Positions 26,693 through 35,008 of a stretch of 39,249 nt of DNA are shown here, one piece after another. The position numbers and the translations under genes are program-made. Source of the DNA: Azohydromonas aeria (lineage in GTDB: Bacteria; Pseudomonadota; Gammaproteobacteria; Burkholderiales; Burkholderiaceae_C); the NCBI RefSeq assembly GCF_009760915.1, contig NZ_VIDQ01000071.1, positions 1 through 39,249 of the forward strand. The letters run 5' to 3'. The notes beneath the pieces were generated by a model. It ran no database searches, was not told the origin of the DNA, and saw nothing but the letters and a program-made list of their open reading frames with translations. Positions within the stretch are counted from its first letter, which is position 1. Each line of letters begins with the position of its first letter.

Positions 26693-27859
26693 TCACTTGC
26701 TCAGCAGCCGCGTCGCGCCTTCAAGCCCGGCCAGCGTCAGCGGGAACATGCGCGGGCCGATGAGCTGCTGGATCAGCGCGATGCTCTGGCGGTACTGCCA
26801 CAGCCCCTGCGGCTCCGGGTTGATCCAGGCGCAGTGCGGGTAGTGGTGCACCAGGCGCTGCAGCCACTCGGCGCCGGCTTCCTCGTTGTGGTACTCGACG
26901 CTGCCGCCGGGCTGCACGATCTCGTAGGGGCTCATCGTCGCGTCGCCCACGAACACCAGCCGGTAGTCCTTGTTGTAGGTGCGCATCAGGTCCCAGGTCA
27001 GCGTGCGCTCGGCGTGGCGGCGCCGGTTGTGCTTCCACACGAAGTCGTAGACGCAGTTGTGGAAGTAATAGAACTCCAGGTGCTTGAACTCGCTGCGCGC
27101 GGCGCTGAAGAGCTGCTCCACCGCCTTGACGTGCTCGTCCATCGAGCCGCCCACGTCCATGAGCAGCAGCAGCTTGACGTTGTTGTGGCGCTCGGGGACG
27201 AAGCGGATGTCGAGCAGCCCGGCATTGGCCGCCGTGGCGTGGATGGTGGTGTCCAGGTCCAGTTCCTCGGCCGCGCCCTCGCGTGCGAAGCGCCGCAGCC
27301 GCCGCAGCGCCAGCTGCATGCCGCGCACGCCGATCTCCGAGCTCTCGTCATAGTCCCGGAAGGCGCGCCGCTCCCACACCTTCACGGCGCTCTTTTCCTT
27401 GCCGGGGCCGCCGATGCGCACGCCGCGCGGGTTCACGCCGCCGTGGCCGAAAGGGGAGGTGCCGTTGGTGCCGATCCACTTCGAGCCGCCCTCGTGGCGC
27501 TCCTTCTGCTCGTCCAGGCGCTTCTGCAGCGTCTGCATCAGCTCGTCCCAATCCAGCGCCTGAAGCGCGGCGCGCTGCTCGGCCGTGAACTCGCGCTCCA
27601 GCGTGCGGCGCAGCCAGTCCTCGGGCAGCGCCAGCGCCACGTCGAGCTGCTCCACGCCCTTGAAATAGGCGCCGAAAGCGCGGTCGAAGCGGTCGTAGAG
27701 GGTTTCGTCCTTGACCAGCGCCAGGCGCGCGAACTGGTAGAACTCGTCCACCGAGGGGCCGATCACGCCGGCCTTGAGGCCTTCGAGCAGCGTCAGGAAC
27801 TCCTTGAGCGACACCGGCAGCTTCGCCGCGCGCAGGCTGTAGAAGAAGTCGATCAGCAT
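26693..27859 (-). CDS. VWA-domain protein (CoxE-like)
   Basis: A 388-residue protein. The N-terminal half is helical (LIDFFYSLRAAKLPVSLKEFLTLLE without a break is the family lead; the middle has SKWIGTNGTSPFGHGGVNP). The C-terminal half is a von Willebrand factor A domain with MIDAS motif LLLMDVGGSMDEHV and later FVGDATMSP. VWA proteins of this type work with MoxR-family AAA ATPases as chaperone pairs that insert cofactors or mature complexes. The MoxR partner is at 31750-32592, unusually not adjacent. The ATG shares one base with the stop of the peptidase-like gene (TGATG), so it belongs to the GNAT-S9-VWA operon. Confidence 0.88.
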   Translation of the reverse strand: MLIDFFYSLRAAKLPVSLKEFLTLLEGLKAGVIGPSVDEFYQFARLALVKDETLYDRFDRAFGAYFKGVEQLDVALALPEDWLRRTLEREFTAEQRAALQALDWDELMQTLQKRLDEQKERHEGGSKWIGTNGTSPFGHGGVNPRGVRIGGPGKEKSAVKVWERRAFRDYDESSEIGVRGMQLALRRLRRFAREGAAEELDLDTTIHATAANAGLLDIRFVPERHNNVKLLLLMDVGGSMDEHVKAVEQLFSAARSEFKHLEFYYFHNCVYDFVWKHNRRRHAERTLTWDLMRTYNKDYRLVFVGDATMSPYEIVQPGGSVEYHNEEAGAEWLQRLVHHYPHCAWINPEPQGLWQYRQSIALIQQLIGPRMFPLTLAGLEGATRLLSK

Positions 27860-29808
27860 CAGGCTCTCGCAGGGTCGTGGCGCCGGAACCAGCGCAGCAG
27901 TTCGATGAGCACGCGCCGGGCGTGGCGCGGGCGGCGCAGGTCGGCGGCGTCGAGCACCAGCAGCCGCGACGGCACTTCCAGTGCCCGCAGCGCGTGGTGC
28001 TGCGCCAGCGCCTGCTGCAGCGGCACGCGGGCGTCGCGCGCGGCATGCACGATCAGCGTGGGGGTGCGCATCTCGCCGGCGCTGGCCTGCGGGCTGGCGA
28101 TGAGCAGCCGCTCCGGGTCGGCCCAGGGCAGCGCGCCCAGCGCCTGCACCAGGCGCGGCCAGTCGCGGCTGGCGAGCATCGCGTCCCAGTCGAAGATGCC
28201 GCCCAGGCAGGCCAGCGCCGCGTGCGGCGAGCGCCGCGCGTTGAGCCAGGCCGTCAGGAAGCCGCCGTAGCCGCTGCCCGCGGCAAACAGCCGGCGCGCG
28301 TCGGCCCAGGGCTGGCGCTGCAGCCAGGCGCTGGCGGCATCCAGGTCCTGCAGCTCCAGCTCGCCCCAGCGGTGGGAAATGCTGCCGAGAAAGGCGTAGC
28401 CGAAGCCGGCGCTGCCGTGCACGTTGGCGCGCGCCACCACGCAGCCGCCCCAGGCCGCCAGCAGCGACGGGTTGAGCACCGTGTGCCAGCGCTCGCCGGC
28501 GGCGCCGTGCGGCCCGTCGGGCAGCAGCTGCAGCACCGGGTAGCGCCGCGCCGCGTCGAAGTCCGGGGGGTAATGCAGCCAGAGCTGGAATTCCTCGCCG
28601 CCGGCGCCGCGCAGCGTGACCTCCTCGGCCACGCCCAGGTCCACGCCGGACAGCCGCGCGTGGTTGAAGCGCTCGACGCGCAGCGGCGGCTGGCCGGCCA
28701 GGTGCACGTGCACGCGCGCCGGATGCTCCAGCGCGTCGGCCACCGTCACCAGCGTGCCGGCGGTCTTGTCGAAGGCGCGCAGCCAGCCGCCGCGCACCAG
28801 CACCTCGGCGCGGCGGTCGGCCACGTCGAAGCGCCACAGGTGCTGCCGCCCGTGCTGCTGCGCGCGCAACAGCACGGCGATGCCGTCTTCCTCCCAGCAC
28901 AGCGGCGCCTCGACGGCGTGGTCCCAGGCCGCGCTGAGCACGCTCCAGGCGCCGGACTCTTCCTCCCACAGCGCCAGCTGCGCAGGCTGGTCGTGCTTGA
29001 GGCCGACGTGGCGCGCCACGAAGGCCAGCCGCGCGGCGGTCAGCGCCGAGGGCGGTGCCCAGCGCGGGGCGGCGCAGTCCCAGGCCGCGTCGCGCACCAG
29101 CCAGCGCAGGGCGCCGCCGTCGATGTCGAGCTCGGCCAGCGCGCGCGGCCCGCCCGGCAGCAGCGGCGCGCAGGTGAAAGCCACGCGGCGGCCGTCGGGC
29201 GAGAGGTCGAAGGCATGCGGCGCCTCGTCCAGCGCGCAGTCCAGGCCTGCGAACAGGTCGCGCACCGCGCCGGACTCCGCGTCGATCAGCAGCAGGTGCG
29301 CCGCGCGCGCCTCGGCGCCGTCCTCGACCCACGCGCCCTGGCGCCGCAGCCGCTGTCGGGACTGCTCACGTCGTGCCTGCGCGCCGGTGTCGCCCAGGTC
29401 CCGCCACACCCTCGACACCGCCAGCAGCCGCCGCCCGTCTGGCAGCCAGCGCGGCGCGTGCGCGCCGCCGGGCAGGGCCGTCAGCGCCCGGGGCGCGGCG
29501 CCGTCCGGCGCGGGGTCGAGCAGCCACAGCTGCGCCGGGGCGTGGGGATCGGCAACGGGCCGGGCGCTGCAGGCGATGCGCTCGCCGCGCGGCGACCAAG
29601 CCGGCGCGCCCGCGTGCAGCTGCGGCGGCGTCAGCGGCCGCGGCGCGGTGCCGCGGCGCGTGTCGAGCAGCCACAGGCGGGACGCCATCCGCTCGCCGGT
29701 GGCCGCGTGCACCTCCAGCGCCGCGCGCGCGGCGTCGGCGCACAGCGCGATGGCGCCCGGGTGTTCAAGGCGCCAGAGCAGGCGCGGGTGCAGGCGGCGC
29801 GCGCTCAT
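27859..29808 (-). CDS. S9 prolyl-oligopeptidase-like protein, probably inactive
   Basis: A 649-residue protein with an N-terminal beta-propeller (TolB-like repeats such as APAWSPRGERIAC, APRWLPDGRRLLAV and FDLSPDGRRVAF) and a C-terminal alpha/beta-hydrolase domain. The family nucleophile motif G-x-S-Y-G-G reads GSGYGG, with Gly at the Ser position. The Asp is kept in HAARDARVP, but the region that should carry DExHW reads LDAADLRRP, without the His. Two of three catalytic residues are therefore lost, while the fold looks complete and the frame is intact. It may bind peptides or act as a scaffold. It lies 3 bases after the GNAT gene and overlaps the VWA gene. Confidence 0.85.
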   Translation of the reverse strand: MSARRLHPRLLWRLEHPGAIALCADAARAALEVHAATGERMASRLWLLDTRRGTAPRPLTPPQLHAGAPAWSPRGERIACSARPVADPHAPAQLWLLDPAPDGAAPRALTALPGGAHAPRWLPDGRRLLAVSRVWRDLGDTGAQARREQSRQRLRRQGAWVEDGAEARAAHLLLIDAESGAVRDLFAGLDCALDEAPHAFDLSPDGRRVAFTCAPLLPGGPRALAELDIDGGALRWLVRDAAWDCAAPRWAPPSALTAARLAFVARHVGLKHDQPAQLALWEEESGAWSVLSAAWDHAVEAPLCWEEDGIAVLLRAQQHGRQHLWRFDVADRRAEVLVRGGWLRAFDKTAGTLVTVADALEHPARVHVHLAGQPPLRVERFNHARLSGVDLGVAEEVTLRGAGGEEFQLWLHYPPDFDAARRYPVLQLLPDGPHGAAGERWHTVLNPSLLAAWGGCVVARANVHGSAGFGYAFLGSISHRWGELELQDLDAASAWLQRQPWADARRLFAAGSGYGGFLTAWLNARRSPHAALACLGGIFDWDAMLASRDWPRLVQALGALPWADPERLLIASPQASAGEMRTPTLIVHAARDARVPLQQALAQHHALRALEVPSRLLVLDAADLRRPRHARRVLIELLRWFRRHDPARA

Positions 29809-29811
29809 GGG

Positions 29812-30399
29812 TCAGGCGCGCTCCAGCCGGGCCTGCAGGTGGCGCTTCACCGCGGGCCACTCCGGGGCGGTGATGCTGTAGACGGCGGTGTCGCGGACGG
29901 TGCCGTCGGGCAGGCGCTGGTGATGGCGCAGGATGCCGTCGAGCTGCGCGCCCAGCCGCTCGATGGCGCGGCGCGAGTTGAAGTTGAGCCGGTGCGTGCG
30001 CAGCTCCACCGCCAGGCAGTCCAGCGCCTCGAAGGCGCGCTGCAGCAGCAGGAACTTGCACTCGGTGTTGAGCGGCGTGCGCTGCACGCGCTGCGCGATC
30101 CAGGTGCTGCCGATCTCGACGCGGCGGTTGTCGGCATCCACGTTCATGTAGCTGGTCATGCCCACGGGCACGCCGTCGGCGTCGAGCACGGCGTAGGGCG
30201 TCATGCTGCCGCGCTCGTGCAGCGCCAGGCGCCGCGCGATCTCGGCCTCGACCTCGTGCGGCGCGGGCACGCGCGTGAACCACAGCTTCCAGAGCTCGCC
30301 GTCCTGCGAGGCCTGCGCCAGCGCCGGGGCGTCGTCCCGGGACAGCAGCCGCAACCCGGCGTGGCGGCCCTGCAGCGGGAGGGCTGCGGGCCAGCTCAA
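29812..30399 (-). CDS. GNAT-family N-acetyltransferase
   Basis: A 195-residue acetyltransferase of the RimJ/RimL-like branch. MTSYMNVDADNRRVEIGSTW, TPLNTECKFLLLQRAFEALD and VELRTHRLNFNSRRAIERLG are the family's core strands and acetyl-CoA-binding loop. The start is a TTG at 30399, chosen because GGGAGG lies six bases upstream (GGGAGGTCCAC) and no ATG fits. Likely substrates are amino groups of proteins or small molecules. It is the first gene of the leftward GNAT-S9-VWA operon and is divergent from the exported protein gene at 30544. Confidence 0.88.
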   Translation of the reverse strand: MSWPAALPLQGRHAGLRLLSRDDAPALAQASQDGELWKLWFTRVPAPHEVEAEIARRLALHERGSMTPYAVLDADGVPVGMTSYMNVDADNRRVEIGSTWIAQRVQRTPLNTECKFLLLQRAFEALDCLAVELRTHRLNFNSRRAIERLGAQLDGILRHHQRLPDGTVRDTAVYSITAPEWPAVKRHLQARLERA

Positions 30400-30543
30400 G
30401 TGGACCTCCCGGACCTCGTTTGCAGGGCGTTACAGCGGCGGCAAAGGGGCCGTTGTTGCTTCAATTTCATGGCCCGGGATGATCGCACCATCGCCTTCAG
30501 TCGGACCCGGCGGGGGTCAGGGTTGTTGGTGCGGGAGCAGGTC

Positions 30544-31683
30544 GTGTCGGTCGGGACGGAAACGCAAGTGCGCAGGGCGATGGGCTGGCTGGCGGCGGGT
30601 GGCGTGCTGCTGGCTTCCACCGCCTGGGCGCAGGGCGAGGCAGCGCCGGACATGCTGGCGGCACCGCCGGCCGAGCCCCGCGCCGAGGCGGCGCCGCCGC
30701 CGCCCCAGGCCGCCAGCGACGTCGCCCCGGCCGCTCTCACCGCGCAGCCCGCGGCCGGCGCAGCGACGCAGGGTGCGCTCGGCCGGGTCGGGGCCGTGCT
30801 GCCCCTGGAAAGCTTCGAGCCCCAGTTGCTGGCGCTGTGGCGCCCTGCGGCCAAGCCCGTGCCGCCGCCGCCCGTGCCGCCGCTGTTGCCGCCCGAGGAA
30901 GCCCCGCTGCTGCCGCCGGCACCCTACGCGGCGCCGAGCGTGTGGTCGGCGCAGGCCTACAAGCTCGTGCCCGACAAGCCGCTGGCCGCGCTGCGCATCT
31001 ACGCCGCGCGCCCGCGCGTGCCGCTCAAGGAAACGGCCTTCACCGCACCGCTGTCGTGCAACGTGGACCCGTTTGCCAGCCTCAGCACCGACGAACGGCA
31101 GCAGCAGCTCCGCAAGAGCTGCGGCCGCGACCAGCTGCGCCTGGGCGTGGACGGCTCGCGCGTGGTGCTGCCCACGGTGCAGCAGGCGGCGCTGCTGGAC
31201 AAGCCGCCGCCGGCCTCGCCGCAGGCGCCGGCCAGGCTGGAGCTCGACCAGCAGCGGTCCGAGCAGTGGTCGGCGCTCGATACCCCGATGACCACCAGCG
31301 TGCGCCTGGGCTGGCAGGGCTCGCGCGAGGGCCGGCTCGGCCAGGTCAGCAGCGACCAGCGCGCGCTGCTGGCCACCGGCAGCCTGGTGCGGCTCGGACC
31401 TGACGCCATGCTCGACGTGAGCGTGGGCCGCCAGCGCACGGGCAACTGGCGCAGCGGCGAGATACGCACCCGCACCGCCGTCACCGGGCTGTGGCGCCCG
31501 CTGGGCGAGCACATGGTCTATGCGCAGTGGGCCGACGAGGCCACCGGCATCGCCCGGGAAGTCGGCCTGCGCTGGTGGCTGCAGCCCGGGCGCGTGGCGC
31601 TGGACGTGGGCGCGCGCCGCAATGCCGAGGGTCAGCTGCTGGAGCCGCGGGTGTCGCTGTCGATGAGCGGCTTCCTGCGCTGA
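30544..31683 (+). CDS. Exported protein of unknown function, Pro-rich
   Basis: The start chosen is GTG 30544 because GGGAG lies six bases upstream and the product then begins with a short charged stretch and the signal peptide MGWLAAGGVLLASTAWAQG; ATG 30580 and ATG 30469 are alternatives. The mature N-terminus is Ala/Pro-rich (EAAPPPPQAASDVAPAAL, KPVPPPPVPPLLPP), which may span the periplasm or cell wall. The C-terminal 150 residues alternate as beta strands (SVRLGWQGSREGRLGQ, DVSVGRQRTGNWRSG, VAMDVG-like VALDVGARR), suggesting an outer-membrane barrel or beta-sandwich, and the chain ends GFLR. No family is recognised. It is convergent with moxR. Confidence 0.65.
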   Translation: MSVGTETQVRRAMGWLAAGGVLLASTAWAQGEAAPDMLAAPPAEPRAEAAPPPPQAASDVAPAALTAQPAAGAATQGALGRVGAVLPLESFEPQLLALWRPAAKPVPPPPVPPLLPPEEAPLLPPAPYAAPSVWSAQAYKLVPDKPLAALRIYAARPRVPLKETAFTAPLSCNVDPFASLSTDERQQQLRKSCGRDQLRLGVDGSRVVLPTVQQAALLDKPPPASPQAPARLELDQQRSEQWSALDTPMTTSVRLGWQGSREGRLGQVSSDQRALLATGSLVRLGPDAMLDVSVGRQRTGNWRSGEIRTRTAVTGLWRPLGEHMVYAQWADEATGIAREVGLRWWLQPGRVALDVGARRNAEGQLLEPRVSLSMSGFLR

Positions 31684-31749
31684 CAAACAGAAAGAGAACG
31701 CGACCGGAGCCGCGCCCGGGTCGCGCGGCGCGTCGTTTGAACGCGGGTC

Positions 31750-32592
31750 TCAGCGGTGCTGGCGCTGCATGGCCACGAGCTTGTGGAACAGCGCCAGGTC
31801 CTGCTCGTTCTTGAGCAGCGCGCCCACCAGCGGCGGCACGCTCACGCGCTCGTCGCTGCTGTGCAGCGCCTCCAGCGGGATGTCCTCGGCCAGCAGCAGC
31901 TTGAGCCAGTCCAGCAGCTCGCTGGTGGAGGGCTTCTTCTTCAGCCCGGGCAGGTTGCGGATGCGGTAGAAGTTGTCCAGCGCCGCGGCCAGCAGCTCGT
32001 GCTTCAGGCCGGGGAAGTGCACGTCCACGATGGCGCGCATGGTCGCCGGCTCGGGGAAGCTGATGTAGTGGAAGAAGCAGCGGCGCAGGAAGGCGTCGGG
32101 CAGCTCCTTCTCGTTGTTGGAGGTGATGAAGACCAGCGGCCGGTGCCGCGCGCGCACGGTTTCGCGCGTCTCGTAGACGTGGAACTCCATGCGGTCGATC
32201 TCGCGCAGCAGGTCGTTCGGGAACTCGATGTCGGCCTTGTCGATCTCGTCGATGAGCAGCGCCACGGGCTGCTCGGCCGTGAAGGCCTGCCACAGCACGC
32301 CCTTGACAATGTAGTGGTGGATGTCCCTGACGCGCTCGTCGCCGAGCTGGCTGTCGCGCAGCCGGCTCACCGCGTCGTACTCGTAGAGGCCCTGCTGCGC
32401 CTTGGTCGTGCTCTTGATGTGCCACTGCAGCAGCGGCATGCCCAGCGACTTGGCCACCTCCTCGGCCAGCATCGTCTTGCCGGTGCCGGGCTCGCCCTTG
32501 ACGAGCAGCGGGCGCTGCAGCGTCAGCGCGGCGTTGACCGCCAGGCGCAGCTCGGGCGTGGCGACGTACTGTTCGGAGCCTTGGAATCTCAT
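31750..32592 (-). CDS. MoxR-family AAA+ ATPase
   Basis: A 280-residue ATPase. Walker A GEPGTGKT at about 33-40, Walker B ALLIDEIDKAD, sensor 1 FITSNNEKE and the arginine-finger region LRRCFFHYISFP are complete. MoxR ATPases work with VWA-domain proteins to activate or assemble enzymes; the likely partner is the CoxE-like protein at 26693-27859, on the same strand but 3.9 kb downstream with an unrelated convergent gene between. The gene is divergent from the cytochrome c gene at 32750, leaving a 157-base shared upstream region. Confidence 0.92.
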   Translation of the reverse strand: MRFQGSEQYVATPELRLAVNAALTLQRPLLVKGEPGTGKTMLAEEVAKSLGMPLLQWHIKSTTKAQQGLYEYDAVSRLRDSQLGDERVRDIHHYIVKGVLWQAFTAEQPVALLIDEIDKADIEFPNDLLREIDRMEFHVYETRETVRARHRPLVFITSNNEKELPDAFLRRCFFHYISFPEPATMRAIVDVHFPGLKHELLAAALDNFYRIRNLPGLKKKPSTSELLDWLKLLLAEDIPLEALHSSDERVSVPPLVGALLKNEQDLALFHKLVAMQRQHR

Positions 32593-32749
32593 GGCGCGCA
32601 GCCGATGTGTGTCGGCGGGTTTGCAGGGGTGGCGTCTCAGTATAGGAGGCCCCTAGACTGCTTCTTGACGCCGCGCAAGTTGCCCTTTGTCCTGTCCCGC
32701 GGCGGCCTCTTGCCGGGGCCGCCTTCCTCCTCAGCTCCCCAACCAGACG

Positions 32750-33421
32750 ATGACCAAGACCCTTGCCCTGTCGCTGGCCCTGGCCGGCTCCCTCGCCACC
32801 GCCGCCGCGCATGCCCAGTCCGCCGCCCCGTCGTCCACCGGCGCGACGGCCGGCGATTCGCGCGTGGCGATGTGCATCGGCTGCCACAGCATTCCCGGCT
32901 ACCAGGCCAGCTTCCCGCAGGTCTACAAGGTGCCCATGATTTCGGGCCAGAGCCAGAAGTACCTCGAAGCCGCGCTGCAGGCCTACCGCAAGGGCGAGCG
33001 CAAGCACTCGACCATGCAGGGCGTGGCCGCCTCGCTGGGCGACCAGGACATCGCCTTCCTGTCCGCGCACTACGCCCAGCAGGTGCCCGCCGAGGCCGCG
33101 CCCGCGCCGGCCACGCCCGCCGAAGCGCCCAGGAACGTGGCTGCGCTGCTGACCAAGGGGGCCTGCGTGTCCTGCCACGGTGCCAACTTCAGCAAGCCCA
33201 TCGACCCGAGCTATCCCAAGATCGCCGGCCAGTACGCCGACTACCTCTTCGCCTCGCTCAAGGCCTACCGCACCGAGAACAACGCCAGCGTCGGGCGCGC
33301 CAACCCGATCATGGGCGGCATCGTCAGGCAGTTCAGCAACGCCGAGCTCAAGGCCATGGCCGACTACATCGGCGCGCTGCCCGGCGAGCTCTACACGGTG
33401 CCGCAGGCGCGCTTTCGCTGA
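32750..33421 (+). CDS. Dihaem cytochrome c (c4-like)
   Basis: A 223-residue periplasmic electron carrier. MTKTLALSLALAGSLATAAA with AHAQ gives a clear signal peptide. Two haem sites follow, CIGCH at 42-46 and CVSCH at 139-143, each in a small class I domain (QKYLEAALQAYRKGER and DYLFASLKAYRTENN are the repeated helices) joined by an Ala/Pro linker. Methionine ligands are supplied by TMQG and PIMGG. Family role: shuttling electrons to terminal oxidases. A hairpin terminator follows its stop. Confidence 0.92.
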   Translation: MTKTLALSLALAGSLATAAAHAQSAAPSSTGATAGDSRVAMCIGCHSIPGYQASFPQVYKVPMISGQSQKYLEAALQAYRKGERKHSTMQGVAASLGDQDIAFLSAHYAQQVPAEAAPAPATPAEAPRNVAALLTKGACVSCHGANFSKPIDPSYPKIAGQYADYLFASLKAYRTENNASVGRANPIMGGIVRQFSNAELKAMADYIGALPGELYTVPQARFR

Positions 33422-33438
33422 CGGCCGCTGACACACCC

Positions 33439-33458
33439 GCCCGGCGCCGCCGCCGGGC
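33439..33458 (+). terminator. Stem-loop after the cytochrome c gene
   Basis: GCCCGGCG and CGCCGGGC form a perfect 8-bp stem around CCGC, 17 bases after the cytochrome stop, followed by TTGT. The short T stretch makes it a moderate terminator. Confidence 0.5.
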
Positions 33459-33550
33459 TTGTCCCGGATCAACGCCGCGGCTGCGGCCGCCGCCGCGGCG
33501 CGCCGCAGGACCGATACTCGCGGGCTGACCCCTTTGCCGGAGCGCCCGCC

Positions 33551-33748
33551 ATGATCGAGTTCACCCTGCCCACCATGACCTGCGGCCACTGCGTCAAGAC
33601 CGTCACCCAGGCGGTGCAGCAGCTCGACGCCGCCGCGCGGCTGGACATCGACCTGCCCACGCACAAGGTGCGCATCGAGTCCGAGCTGCCCGCCGAGGCC
33701 TTCGCCAAGGTGCTGGAGGAGGAGGGCTACACGCCCACCGTGTCCTGA
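33551..33748 (+). CDS. HMA-domain metal-binding protein (CopZ-like)
   Basis: A complete 65-residue heavy-metal-associated domain. MTCGHC supplies Cys11 and Cys14 for Cu(I) or Zn binding and the ferredoxin-like fold is visible (IEFTLPTM, TVTQAVQQLD, HKVRIESELP, FAKVLEEEGYTP). It would act as a cytoplasmic metallochaperone or buffer. No P-type ATPase or MerR-type regulator is next to it, so the transporter it serves must be elsewhere. The 102-base upstream gap after the cytochrome terminator may hold its own promoter. Confidence 0.93.
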   Translation: MIEFTLPTMTCGHCVKTVTQAVQQLDAAARLDIDLPTHKVRIESELPAEAFAKVLEEEGYTPTVS

Positions 33749-33793
33749 AGCCGCCGCGCCGCGGCCCCATTTCTTCTTTCAAGCAGTATCCCG

Positions 33794-34195
33794 ATGAGTG
33801 ACGACGACACGCCCAGCGGCAACGCTTTCGAGCTGCTGGGCGGCGAGCCCGCCGTGCGCCGGCTCGTGGACCGCTTCTACGACCTGATGGAGCTGGAGCC
33901 GGCCTACGCCGGCATCCGGCGCCTGCACCCGGCCGACATGCAGGGCTCGCGCGACAAGCTGCACTGGTTCCTGTGCGGCTGGCTCGGCGGCCCCAACCAC
34001 TACATCGAGCGCTTCGGCCATCCGCGGCTGCGCGCGCGGCACCTGCCCTTCGCCATCGGCCTGGCCGAGCGCGACCAGTGGCTGCACTGCATGCAACAGG
34101 CGATGCAGGAGCAGGGCCTCGACCCGGCGCTGGCGCAGCGCCTGGAAGACGCCTTCTTCAACACCGCCGACTTCATGCGCAACAAGGGCGGCTGA
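33794..34195 (+). CDS. Group II truncated haemoglobin
   Basis: A 133-residue globin of the HbO/YjbI class. FELLGGEPAVRRLVDRFYDLM starts the fold with the B10-type Tyr, WFLCGWLGGPNHYIERFGHP covers the E/EF region, RARHLPFAIG gives the proximal His and ERDQWLHCM the G8 Trp that defines group II. Such globins bind O2 or NO and support redox protection. It is 45 bases downstream of the HMA gene with no strong ribosome-binding site. It is convergent with the Smr gene, and a 9-bp inverted repeat covers both stop codons (34188-34227). Confidence 0.92.
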   Translation: MSDDDTPSGNAFELLGGEPAVRRLVDRFYDLMELEPAYAGIRRLHPADMQGSRDKLHWFLCGWLGGPNHYIERFGHPRLRARHLPFAIGLAERDQWLHCMQQAMQEQGLDPALAQRLEDAFFNTADFMRNKGG

Positions 34196-34219
34196 GCGGC
34201 TGGCGCCGCGGCGGCGGTC

Positions 34220-34858
34220 TCAGCCGCGCAGCAGCACTACCAGCGCGCCGTGCCCGCCCTGGCTGCCGCGCGCCTGCACGAACGCGGCGACCTCGCTTTT
34301 CTGCACCAGCCACGCGCGCACCTTGCCCTTGAGCACCGGCTGACGCCCGGGCGAGCCCAGGCCCTTGCCGTGCACCACGCGCACGCAGCGCAGGCCGCGC
34401 TGCATCGCCTCGCGCAGGAAGGCGCCCAGGCGCTCGCGTGCGGCGTCGCGGCGCAGGCCGTGCAGGTCCACCTCGGCCTGGATCGACCACTGGCCGCGGC
34501 GCAGCCGCTTGAGCACGTCGGGACTGACGTCCGGGCGGCGAAAGCTCAGCTCCGCGTCCGTCTCCAGCAGCGTCTCTACGTCGAATTCGTCGGACAGCGC
34601 CTCCTGCAGCGCCGCCTGCTCGTCGAGCTCGCGCTGGCGCGGCCACGGCGCCGGGCGCGGCAGATCGTGCTGCTTGCGCCCGTGCGCCTTGAGCGGCTGC
34701 ACCGGGCCGACCGCCTGCGCGAACAGCGTGGCCGCGTTCTGGGCGCGGCGCGCCGCCTCGCGTTCGCGCTGGCGCAGCTGCTCGGCTTCCTGGCGGCGGT
34801 GTTCCAGCACGCGCTTGAGGGCATCAAGGTCGTGCAGGCTGCGCAGCTTCACGTTCAT
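34220..34858 (-). CDS. Smr-domain protein
   Basis: A 212-residue protein. The first 50 residues form a charged helix (LEHRRQEAEQLRQREREAAR). The C-terminal Smr domain has EVDLHGLRRDAARERL and VRVVHGKGLGSPGRQPVLKG, the two motifs of the fold shared with MutS2, which bind or nick branched DNA or act on RNA of stalled ribosomes. The start is ATG 34858 with AGGA seven bases upstream; an ATG at 34879 has no such support. It runs in the same direction as radC, 150 bases downstream of it. Confidence 0.9.
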   Translation of the reverse strand: MNVKLRSLHDLDALKRVLEHRRQEAEQLRQREREAARRAQNAATLFAQAVGPVQPLKAHGRKQHDLPRPAPWPRQRELDEQAALQEALSDEFDVETLLETDAELSFRRPDVSPDVLKRLRRGQWSIQAEVDLHGLRRDAARERLGAFLREAMQRGLRCVRVVHGKGLGSPGRQPVLKGKVRAWLVQKSEVAAFVQARGSQGGHGALVVLLRG

Positions 34859-35008
34859 GGGATGTCCTGCTACTTCCAATGCGCTGCGCGCGGGTCGGTC
34901 TGTCCGGGAAAACCATTGTCCATGCAGGACGGCCCCCTTCGCCCGCGGGTGGCGGCGCGCCCTTGCGCCGCGTGCGGTCCCTGGCGCCGCGGCCGGCGCC
35001 TGGAGCGC

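Noticed and set aside
27877..31683. A 1268-codon open frame on the plus strand opposite the GNAT-S9-VWA operon
   Set aside because: Only its last 380 codons, from 30544, look like a protein. The rest is His/Gln/Arg-rich antisense sequence of clear genes, as expected at this GC content.
31481..33664. Long minus-strand frame across moxR and the cytochrome c gene
   Set aside because: Off-frame reading of moxR and antisense of the cytochrome gene; no domain visible.
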